From contig JAEYYP010000455.1 in assembly GCA_023428425.1 (NCBI GenBank), positions 1-12,505 on the forward strand: 12,505 nt of DNA, given 5' to 3'. Below are positions 7,095-12,505 of this stretch, one piece after another. The position numbers and the translations under genes were made by a program. The notes below the pieces were generated by a model that saw nothing but the letters and a program-made list of their open reading frames with translations, was not told where the DNA came from and ran no database searches. This DNA comes from Pseudomonadota bacterium (GTDB lineage Bacteria; Pseudomonadota; Alphaproteobacteria; Rhizobiales; Devosiaceae). Each line of letters starts with the position of its first letter. Position 1 is the first letter of the stretch.

Positions 7095-8549
7095 CTATAG
7101 CGCGTTGCGGCGGGTCTTGGGGGAGAAGACCGTCAGCAGAACGATCCAGCCATCGAGGAAGATCGACCAGTTGTCGACGTAGTAGAGGTCGTGCTCGGTA
7201 CGGCCCTGAACCTGTTCCATCGTCGACGTCTCGCCACGAAAGCCGTTGACCTGCGCCCAGCCGGTGATACCCGGCTTGATGCGCTGGCGATGGGCATACT
7301 GGGCCAGTTGGTGGCCGAACTCATCGTCGTGCATCAGGGCGTGCGGACGCGGACCGACAAGGCTCATTTCGCCGCGCAACACGTTGAAGAGCTGGGGCAG
7401 CTCGTCGATGGAGGTTCGGCGGATGAAGGCGCCGATGCGGGTGACACGCTTGTCGCCAGCCCGAACCTGCGTCATCTGGCGCCCGGATTCGGTGACGGTC
7501 ATCGAGCGGAACTTCCAGATATGGAAGGTCTCGCCGTTGAAGCCGCGGCGCTCCTGCCGGTAGAAGACGGCGCCGGGGCTGTCGAGCTTGATCAGGACGG
7601 CGACGACGACGAAGAGCGGGGCGAGCAGCACGAGCCCCGCCACGGCGCCGCAAAGGTCGAAGGCGCGCTTCAGGAACACCGCGCCATCGCCCATCGGCTT
7701 GCGCAGGAAGCGCACGGCGTTGTTGGGTCCGATCGGCACGACATCGAGGAACTTGAACGTCGCGTTGTCGGTCGCCGGAGCGCAGATGGCGTTGATGGCG
7801 AAGCGCTTCAATCCGGCGGAGAGCCGGTCGAGCCGATCGACATCGCCGATGCCGCCAACCAGCACGAGGTTCTCGGCCCCCTGCCCCAGCCAGCGATGCG
7901 CGAATTCGACCAGCGCCGCCTCATCGATCCGTCCGCGGGCGTCGCGGATATCCTCTAGGTAGAGCGTACCAGCGAGCTGGTAGCCGGCCTTCCACAGATG
8001 GCCGTTAAGCAGGAAGCGCACGACATCGGTGCGATCGCCCACGACCGCCACCTTCTGGTATTGCAGGCGACCGGCCCGGATGCGCCCTGCCAGCGCGGAA
8101 TAGGCGGCGTTACGGGTGACCAGCAGAACGGGAATGCCGATCACGTAGGATGCGGTGAGCGACACACGCGACAACTCGTCGGCGAGGCCGAGGAGGAAGG
8201 CGGCGAACAGTGCCACGGCGAAAGCCGCCGTCCAGCTGAGAGCCGCATCGGCGATGATCGACTGGCCCGGCGTCGTGCGGGATAGATACCTGCCGGCGGT
8301 CAGGAAGCCGAGGCCAGCATAGACCGCGCCGACCAGGATGGAATAGCCAGCATAGAGGCCATAGTGCACGTTGCTGAGTGGCGCTTGAATGATGAAGTGG
8401 TAGGCAAGGGCCGGAAGCAGCATGACGAGGCTGGCAACGGCGCCCTCGCCCAGCGCCAGGGCCCAGCTCAGCGACCCGCTGCTGGACACCTGCCGCGGGA
8501 AGCGCCGCCGCTCGATCCGCCCGGAGTAACCGGCCTGTTCCTCAACCAT
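7095..8549 (-). CDS. Polyprenyl-phosphate hexose-1-phosphate transferase (WcaJ/PssY-type), polysaccharide initiation
   Basis: Membrane phosphoglycosyl transferase that moves a sugar-1-phosphate from a nucleotide sugar (often UDP-glucose) to undecaprenyl phosphate, the first step of exopolysaccharide repeat-unit assembly. Of 484 residues, the N-terminal half has about four membrane helices (29-55, 63-87, 103-123, 132-146) and a Rossmann-like domain (about 160-260). The catalytic bacterial-transferase domain starts with the membrane-inserted helix at 299-321. Its motifs are KFRSM 346-350, the Asp-Glu dyad D382-E383 in DELPQ, LVGPRP 397-402, KPGITGWAQVNG 425-436 and DLYYVDNWS 454-462. ATG 8549 was chosen: GAGG (8559-8562) precedes it by nine bases, whereas the longer GTG start at 8612 has no ribosome site. 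The exact sugar cannot be decided. The upstream region has CtrA-type sites and a palindrome over the ribosome site, so the gene is likely regulated. Confidence 0.93.
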   Translation of the reverse strand: MVEEQAGYSGRIERRRFPRQVSSSGSLSWALALGEGAVASLVMLLPALAYHFIIQAPLSNVHYGLYAGYSILVGAVYAGLGFLTAGRYLSRTTPGQSIIADAALSWTAAFAVALFAAFLLGLADELSRVSLTASYVIGIPVLLVTRNAAYSALAGRIRAGRLQYQKVAVVGDRTDVVRFLLNGHLWKAGYQLAGTLYLEDIRDARGRIDEAALVEFAHRWLGQGAENLVLVGGIGDVDRLDRLSAGLKRFAINAICAPATDNATFKFLDVVPIGPNNAVRFLRKPMGDGAVFLKRAFDLCGAVAGLVLLAPLFVVVAVLIKLDSPGAVFYRQERRGFNGETFHIWKFRSMTVTESGRQMTQVRAGDKRVTRIGAFIRRTSIDELPQLFNVLRGEMSLVGPRPHALMHDDEFGHQLAQYAHRQRIKPGITGWAQVNGFRGETSTMEQVQGRTEHDLYYVDNWSIFLDGWIVLLTVFSPKTRRNAL

Positions 8550-8554
8550 GAGAA

Positions 8555-8576
8555 ATTGCCTCAAATTGTTGGCAAT
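8555..8576 (-). promoter_or_regulatory. Palindrome overlapping the transferase ribosome binding site
   Basis: ATTGCC (8555-8560) and GGCAAT (8571-8576) are perfect inverted 6-base arms around 10 bases with a central AATT. The GAGG ribosome site (8559-8562) of the transferase lies partly inside one arm. It may be a protein operator or an mRNA hairpin that hides the ribosome site. No known factor is identified. Confidence 0.4.
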
Positions 8577-8639
8577 GCTGGAGTCTTCCAGCCCGCAGGG
8601 GATGGCTAGCACGCACTTGGGGGGAGTCGCGACGGCCCG

Positions 8640-8656
8640 GTTAAGATGCGGTTAAC
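8640..8656. promoter_or_regulatory. CtrA-type binding site 1
   Basis: GTTAAGATGCGGTTAAC matches the alphaproteobacterial CtrA consensus TTAA-N7-TTAAC exactly. Because a G precedes the first half, it reads GTTAA-N7-TTAAC on both strands and so gives no direction. It is centred about 100 bases before the transferase start and 110 before the receiver start. CtrA is the essential cell-cycle response regulator of this class. Confidence 0.75.
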
Positions 8657-8659
8657 GCA

Positions 8660-8681
8660 GGCGAAGCGATGGCACTTCGCC
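8660..8681. repeat. Inverted repeat between the two CtrA-type sites
   Basis: GGCGAAG (8660-8666) and CTTCGCC (8675-8681) form a perfect 7-bp dyad with an 8-base spacer. It starts four bases after CtrA-type site 1 and is followed by an isolated TTAA (8684-8687). It could be an operator or RNA hairpin; there is no T tract, so a terminator is unlikely. Confidence 0.4.
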
Positions 8682-8727
8682 CATTAAGGATGTCCGAAGG
8701 ACGATCGCGCGCGGCTCATGCGTGCAT

Positions 8728-8744
8728 GTTAAGACCCCGTTAAC
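8728..8744. promoter_or_regulatory. CtrA-type binding site 2
   Basis: GTTAAGACCCCGTTAAC is a second exact TTAA-N7-TTAAC match. It shares GTTAAGA-N4-GTTAAC with site 1, 88 bases away. It ends 13 bases before the receiver gene's ATG and just before its GGAG ribosome site. Binding there could repress the receiver gene, or site 2 could act with site 1 on the divergent transferase. Confidence 0.75.
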
Positions 8745-8757
8745 TGCGGAGCCTGCC

Positions 8758-9255
8758 ATGCCCTATCGTCCGATATCCGTTGCCATGCTGGCCGCCAACC
8801 CGGCGCTCGCCGGGATACTGGCCCGGGCGCTCGAAAGTGATGGCGGCCACAAGGTGGCGACGTTCGAGGGTATTGACGCGCTGACGACCTATCTGCGCCT
8901 CACGCCGGTCGACGTCGTGGTGCTGGATACCGAATTGCCTGGCGCTCCCGCCATCGACATTGCGCGCGGGTTGCGTGCCCACTTGAAGCTCGCGAGCGAT
9001 GACTTCTCCATCGTTGCGCTGACACAGACCCCCGCGCCCTTCCACCGCGCGCTGCTGGCGGCGGGGATCGACGAGGTGCTCCAGAAACCGGTGACCCCTG
9101 CGCGGCTGCTGGCCGTGGTGGACATGCTCTGCACGCCAGCGCGCGAAGTGGCAGTGGCCAACGGGCCGATGCCGGCCTTCGGCGGGCACCATCCTGCGCC
9201 GGTCCGCAGCGGCAACGTCATCCCGCTGTTCGGCGAGGGCCGCCGGCCGCGCTAA
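8758..9255 (+). CDS. Stand-alone atypical receiver-domain protein
   Basis: Cytoplasmic protein of 165 residues with a response-regulator receiver fold and no output domain. The phospho-acceptor position is D57 at the end of the strand VDVVVLD, the switch Thr is T89 (IVALT) and the conserved Lys is K110 (VLQKP). The acidic pair that normally binds Mg2+ after the first strand is absent: the strand SVAML runs into A13-N14. Metal binding and phosphorylation may therefore be weak or altered. A Pro/Gly-rich tail of about 40 residues follows the domain. ATG 8758 has GGAG (8748-8751) six bases before it; ATG 8722 would place a CtrA-type site inside the coding region and is rejected. It is divergent from the polysaccharide-initiating transferase across a shared regulatory region, so a role in controlling surface polysaccharide or the cell cycle is plausible but unproven. 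Confidence 0.82.
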   Translation: MPYRPISVAMLAANPALAGILARALESDGGHKVATFEGIDALTTYLRLTPVDVVVLDTELPGAPAIDIARGLRAHLKLASDDFSIVALTQTPAPFHRALLAAGIDEVLQKPVTPARLLAVVDMLCTPAREVAVANGPMPAFGGHHPAPVRSGNVIPLFGEGRRPR

Positions 9256-9282
9256 GACCTTCGGCCGTCGCCGGCGCCTGAA

Positions 9283-10401
9283 TCAGGACTTCAGCAACGC
9301 TTCGTAACGATCGGCGATAACGTCGCTTTCGAACCCGGCGGCGCGCGCCCGGAGCATCTCGGCCGGTATCGGCGCGTCGAGGGTGCTGGCGATGGCGTCG
9401 GCCAATGCCACGTCGTCGCCGACCGGGACCAGTGGCCCGAGCGCGCCATTCTCGAGAATCTCGCGCGGACCATGTGGGGCGTCGGTGGAGACCACGGGCA
9501 CCCCGGCGGCCATCGCCTCGATCAGGACGTTGCCGAACCCTTCCGACACCGACGACAGCGCGAAAAGATCAGCAACAGCGTAGCAGGCGGCAGGGTCGTT
9601 GACGTAGCCGGGGAACAGGGTTGAGCCCTGGATGCCCAACCGCTCCGCTTCTGCGACCAATTCCGGCTTCAGCGGACCATCGCCGAAGATGACGAGCCGC
9701 GCAGGCCGGGCGGCGCGAAGCCGGGCGAAGGCCCGAAGCAGCGTCCTGTGATCCTTCACCGCGGTCAGGCGGCCAGCGGTGACGATCACCGGCCCCTGCC
9801 CCAGCGCCGCGAGCGCGGACTGCCACGGATACGACCGCACCGCGCCGTCGTGGATGCCGGGGGGAAGCGGATTATGGATGACGGCGATCTTGCGCTCGGG
9901 AACGCCGCGCGCGTCCAGGTCTCGGCCGATGCCCGCGGAGACGGCAATGAGCTTGGTGGCGCGCGCAGCGATCAAGGCGGCGAGGCGAGCGGCGACCTTC
10001 GAACCGAAGTCGCTTGACGGGATCGAAGCGGCGGCGTGGAAGCTCGGGAAGAACTTTGCCGGCGACAGGGCGAGGTTGAGCGCCAGGGCGGTTGCAAGGT
10101 TGGCGAACTCGGGTCCGCTAAACACCGCATCGGGCCGCTGACGGCGATAGAACCGCGCGCTGCGCCACAGCCCCATCAGCGTCCGCGGCTTGCCGAAGCC
10201 GCCGCCGATGACCGGGATGCCGAGATCGACGAGGTGCACCGTATCAGAACGGAGCGCGGCGTTCGGCCCTTCGGCGTTCCAGGTGAACAGGGTGACATGG
10301 TGGCCACGGGCGGCGAGGGCATTGGCCATCAGCACGAAGACGCGCTCGGCCCCGCCGCCACCGAGCGTGGGGACGTGGAAAATCAGACGCTTCGGCAGCA
10401 C
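9283..10401 (-). CDS. GT4-family glycosyltransferase
   Basis: Retaining GT-B glycosyltransferase of family 4, expected to add a sugar from a nucleotide donor to the lipid-linked polysaccharide repeat at the cytoplasmic membrane face. The 372 residues begin with a Rossmann strand and a GGGGAER loop (14-20) typical of the acceptor domain. The donor domain has G210-R211...K216 (TAGRLTAVK) and the E-x7-E motif at E287...E295 (SEGFGNVLIEAMAAGVPVV). The start is GTG 10401, two bases after the TGA of the upstream co-polymerase gene, which implies translational coupling; no good Shine-Dalgarno is seen. The frame is open further upstream, but that stretch overlaps the preceding gene and is Arg/Gly-rich shadow sequence. 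Donor and acceptor cannot be told from sequence. It ends 27 bases from the convergent receiver gene, with no clear terminator between them. Confidence 0.9.
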   Translation of the reverse strand: MLPKRLIFHVPTLGGGGAERVFVLMANALAARGHHVTLFTWNAEGPNAALRSDTVHLVDLGIPVIGGGFGKPRTLMGLWRSARFYRRQRPDAVFSGPEFANLATALALNLALSPAKFFPSFHAAASIPSSDFGSKVAARLAALIAARATKLIAVSAGIGRDLDARGVPERKIAVIHNPLPPGIHDGAVRSYPWQSALAALGQGPVIVTAGRLTAVKDHRTLLRAFARLRAARPARLVIFGDGPLKPELVAEAERLGIQGSTLFPGYVNDPAACYAVADLFALSSVSEGFGNVLIEAMAAGVPVVSTDAPHGPREILENGALGPLVPVGDDVALADAIASTLDAPIPAEMLRARAAGFESDVIADRYEALLKS

Positions 10402-10403
10402 GA

Positions 10404-11957
10404 TCAGGCCGCAGCGCGGCGTGCGGGTGCCTGCCGCAGGTCGCGGCGGATGCCGAGTACCACGGCGACCAGCATGGCGAGCAGGCAGCCACCGGCCGCA
10501 CCGGCGCCGACCATCACCACCGAGCGGGGCGGCCACGAGCGGGCCGGCGGCGGCACGGCAGTGGAGATGACGCGGATGTTGGTCGTATCGATCTGCTCGC
10601 GCTCGGCCACCTGCTTGGCGCGGCTTAGGAAGGCCTCGTAGATGGTGGTGGCGGATGCGGCGTCGCGCTCGAGTTCCCGCAGCGCCACCAGCGCCTCGTT
10701 GTCGGTGAAAACGTTGGTCCTGAGTGCATCGGCTTGCGCCGTGAGGGCCGCAAGGCCGGACTTCGCCTCTTCGAGGGTGACCTTCGCCGCGGCGACGATG
10801 CGACCGAGCTCTGCGTTCAGCTCAATCTGCGCCGCGCCGAGTTCGGTGGTGAGACGGACGATGGTCGGATGCCGCGGACCGTAGACGGTCGACTGCGCAT
10901 CGAGCTGCGAGCGGAGCCCGGCGACCTGGCTGCGCAGTGCCACGAGGCTGGCCGAGGCCTGCGTGTCGGCGCTGGCGCCGGCCGCGACCAGTTCGTCATA
11001 GGCCGACTGGGCCGCGATGACGCGGGCCTGCGCCTCCACTACCTGGGCGTTGAGCTGGGTGAGGGTCTGGTTGCTGACCAGTTCGCCGGAACTGGCGGCG
11101 AGGTTGTTGGCGCGCTTGTAGGCCTCGACCTTCTCCTCGGCGATCTTGACGTCGTTCTTCAGCTCGTTGAGCCGGTCGTTGAGCGCATCGGCAGTGCGGG
11201 AGGCGCCCTGCGACTCGGCGGTCGCGAGCTCGGTCTGGAAGGAGCGCACGATGGCATCGGAAATTCGGATCGACTTCTCGGAGGTTTCCGACGAGACGAA
11301 CAGGGTCGCAACGAAGCTCTTCTCGTCGGCCTTGGCGGTGACGCGCTTGGTGAGCGCGCCCAGTGCCGCGAGCTTGGGGTTCGGTTCGGCCTTGCCGCCC
11401 GAGCCGGGCAGCAGCGAAGGGAGCGAGAAGCCGGGATCGGGGTTGTAGAACTCCTTGTCGGACGCGAGGTCGAGCTCTTCGACCACCCGCGACAGCACGT
11501 TGCCCGACGTCATGACGCGAAACTTGCTGCCCGCGTTGAGCAGCGCGCTATCGACCTGCCCCGGCTGCTGGAACAGGTCGTCAGGCACCACCTGCAGGTT
11601 GGCCGGATCGATCAGGATATCGGTGGAGACCGTGTACTTCGGCGTCGCGACCATGGCGTAGATCCCGCCGGCCACGCCACCGATGATGGCGAGGATCAGC
11701 CCGAGCAGCATGCCGCGGCGCAGCCAGGTGAACAGCCGGCCGAAATCGAGCTCGAGGAAATCGCCGACCTTGTTGAGCGTGATCGTCTCGACCGGGGCGG
11801 CCGCGACCGGCGCAGTATCGTTGGCGGGGGTCGCACGGGCAACCGGGTCGGCGGCACGGACCGGGCGTCGCATGCCGATCATGCTGGTATCGAGGCGCGC
11901 GAAGGCGCGGGCGCCGGAGCGGTTCGCGGTGTCGGGCCTGTCGGCGATGTCGGACAT
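10404..11957 (-). CDS. Wzz/GumC-type polysaccharide co-polymerase without kinase domain
   Basis: Inner-membrane protein that sets chain length and links polymerisation to export of exopolysaccharide. The 517 residues comprise a disordered cytoplasmic N-terminus rich in Ala/Pro/Arg (1-60), membrane helix 1 (82-103), a Wzz-type periplasmic domain (about 105-240), and a long coiled-coil region (about 245-460). The coiled coil contains the GumC/ExoP-like segment YGPRHPTIVRL at 359-369. A Pro-rich stretch PPPARSWPP (469-477) then precedes membrane helix 2 (479-503). The protein ends at RRDLRQAPARRAAA with no Walker A or Tyr-rich kinase tail, so it is the split or kinase-free form rather than an ExoP-type fusion. 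ATG 11957 is preferred over a TTG at 12005 because the longer reading would translate a likely promoter (TATATAAAG). It forms an operon with the glycosyltransferase gene two bases downstream. Confidence 0.9.
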   Translation of the reverse strand: MSDIADRPDTANRSGARAFARLDTSMIGMRRPVRAADPVARATPANDTAPVAAAPVETITLNKVGDFLELDFGRLFTWLRRGMLLGLILAIIGGVAGGIYAMVATPKYTVSTDILIDPANLQVVPDDLFQQPGQVDSALLNAGSKFRVMTSGNVLSRVVEELDLASDKEFYNPDPGFSLPSLLPGSGGKAEPNPKLAALGALTKRVTAKADEKSFVATLFVSSETSEKSIRISDAIVRSFQTELATAESQGASRTADALNDRLNELKNDVKIAEEKVEAYKRANNLAASSGELVSNQTLTQLNAQVVEAQARVIAAQSAYDELVAAGASADTQASASLVALRSQVAGLRSQLDAQSTVYGPRHPTIVRLTTELGAAQIELNAELGRIVAAAKVTLEEAKSGLAALTAQADALRTNVFTDNEALVALRELERDAASATTIYEAFLSRAKQVAEREQIDTTNIRVISTAVPPPARSWPPRSVVMVGAGAAGGCLLAMLVAVVLGIRRDLRQAPARRAAA

Positions 11958-11995
11958 GACTGCGGCTCGCGTTGGGAGTGGCGACGTTAGCGCTT

Positions 11996-12004
11996 TATAT
12001 ACCA
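11996..12004 (-). promoter_or_regulatory. Candidate extended -10 promoter of the co-polymerase/glycosyltransferase operon
   Basis: On the minus strand TGGTATATA matches an extended -10 (TGN-TATAAT-like) and is a rare AT-rich patch here. Transcription would start near 11989, about 30 bases before ATG 11957. No good -35 box is visible. Confidence 0.35.
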
Positions 12005-12046
12005 AGCCCCTCCCGGCGCTGCGGAAATGGGGTTTTAGGGTTAAGC

Positions 12047-12505
12047 TCAGCCGGCGCTGTCGATGACTTCGATGCCACCGGCCCGGTTGAGAGTATGGAT
12101 GCCCTGCCGGTCCCAGGCCTTGCCGGGTCGCACCGGGCGCGGCGCGGCGAAGCGTACCGTGCGCTCGTTCAGTTCAAGAAGTTCCGCTAGACCGAGCCCG
12201 CCACCATAGGCGCGCGTGCCGTCCTGCACGGGGAGGAACAACCGGCCCGCCTGCTCGACAAAGGCCCCACCGGGGCGGGCGGCACTGCGGTCGATGAGCA
12301 CCGGGTTCATCGGGTGCGGCAGCCACGGGCCTTCGAGCCGTTCGGCGCTGTAGACGACCATGGTGTCGGAGTGGTTGCCCTGCGAATGCCGTTCGGTGCC
12401 GAAGAGCCAGAAGCGCCCGTCCCGCTCGAGCAGCGTGGCGTCGGAAATCTCGCGATCGGCGATGAGGGTGGCGTGGCGGACCCAGCGGTCCGGGTAGGAC
12501 CTGTG
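12047..12505 (-). CDS. GINT1-N-like beta-propeller protein, C-terminal part (start beyond window)
   Basis: 152 residues of the C-terminal part are visible; the frame is open to the right edge. The pattern resembles the N-terminal domain of plant glucosamine inositolphosphorylceramide transferase 1 and its bacterial relatives, a five-bladed propeller reminiscent of GH43/GH32 glycosidases. Visible blade motifs (numbered from the edge) are ISDATLLERDGRFWLFGTE near 20-38, GPWLPHPMNPVLIDRSAARPGG near 60-81, GRLFLPVQDGTRAYGGGLGL near 88-107, and a final QGIHTLNRAGGIEVID near 134-149. Bacterial copies are often found in polysaccharide clusters, sometimes fused to formyltransferase-like or glycosyltransferase domains; whether such a domain lies upstream cannot be seen. 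The biochemical role is unknown. It is 89 bases upstream of the co-polymerase gene on the same strand and probably belongs to the same surface-polysaccharide locus. Confidence 0.75.
   Translation of the reverse strand, partial: HRSYPDRWVRHATLIADREISDATLLERDGRFWLFGTERHSQGNHSDTMVVYSAERLEGPWLPHPMNPVLIDRSAARPGGAFVEQAGRLFLPVQDGTRAYGGGLGLAELLELNERTVRFAAPRPVRPGKAWDRQGIHTLNRAGGIEVIDSAG

Noticed and set aside
7191..7958. 255-codon open frame on the plus strand
   Set aside because: Antisense to the catalytic domain of the polyprenyl-phosphate transferase, no domain of its own.
8550..8612. Longer GTG start of the transferase
   Set aside because: No ribosome site is present and it would put the palindrome and a GANTC site inside the gene; ATG 8549 has GAGG at a proper distance.
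9256..9282. Possible bidirectional terminator between the convergent receiver and glycosyltransferase genes
   Set aside because: Only a 4-base stem can be formed and no T tract is present on either strand.
10402..10536. N-terminal extension of the glycosyltransferase
   Set aside because: It overlaps the co-polymerase C-terminal coding region, is Arg/Gly-rich, and the GT4 fold begins right after GTG 10401.
10734..11990. 418-codon open frame on the plus strand
   Set aside because: Opposite the co-polymerase gene; Gly/Arg/Asp-rich with no membrane segment or motif.
12013..12059. Direct repeat CCGGCGCTG at 12013-12021 and 12051-12059
   Set aside because: Only nine bases and GC-rich, one copy inside coding sequence; likely chance in this composition.

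Overview
This window looks like chromosomal DNA of a high-GC alphaproteobacterium, probably a Hyphomicrobiales member of the Devosia type. That placement is an impression from codon use, protein style and near-perfect CtrA-type operators; no database search was possible. Coding density is high and nearly everything runs on the minus strand. The exceptions are two small plus-strand genes, at 6862-7053 and 8758-9255. I saw no rRNA, tRNA, CRISPR array, insertion sequence or phage gene.

Left part (1-2768, minus strand): an ABC-F translation-type ATPase, cut by the left edge, preceded by a Tat-exported vanadium-dependent haloperoxidase that carries the complete family signature. A strong inverted repeat at 1129-1157 lies between them.

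Middle (2870-6579, minus strand): two half-size ABC exporters joined by an ATGA overlap. Their ATPase sites are complementary: one partner has lost the catalytic Glu, the other has an altered signature motif. This is the pattern of a heterodimeric exporter with one degenerate and one active site. A short DUF2934-type gene (6862-7053) follows on the other strand.

Right part (7095-12505): a surface-polysaccharide locus. It contains a polyprenyl-phosphate hexose-1-phosphate transferase (chain initiation), a GT4 glycosyltransferase (chain extension), a Wzz/GumC-type polysaccharide co-polymerase without its own tyrosine kinase domain (chain length and export), and the C-terminal part of a GINT1-N-like beta-propeller protein cut by the right edge. 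A small atypical receiver-domain protein is divergent from the initiating transferase. The 208-base gap between these two holds two exact GTTAA-N7-TTAAC sites (CtrA consensus), two GANTC (CcrM-type) sites, hairpins, and a palindrome over the transferase ribosome binding site. This suggests that polysaccharide initiation is tied to the cell cycle through CtrA, with the receiver protein as a possible co-regulated partner. That intergenic region is the most interesting part of the window.
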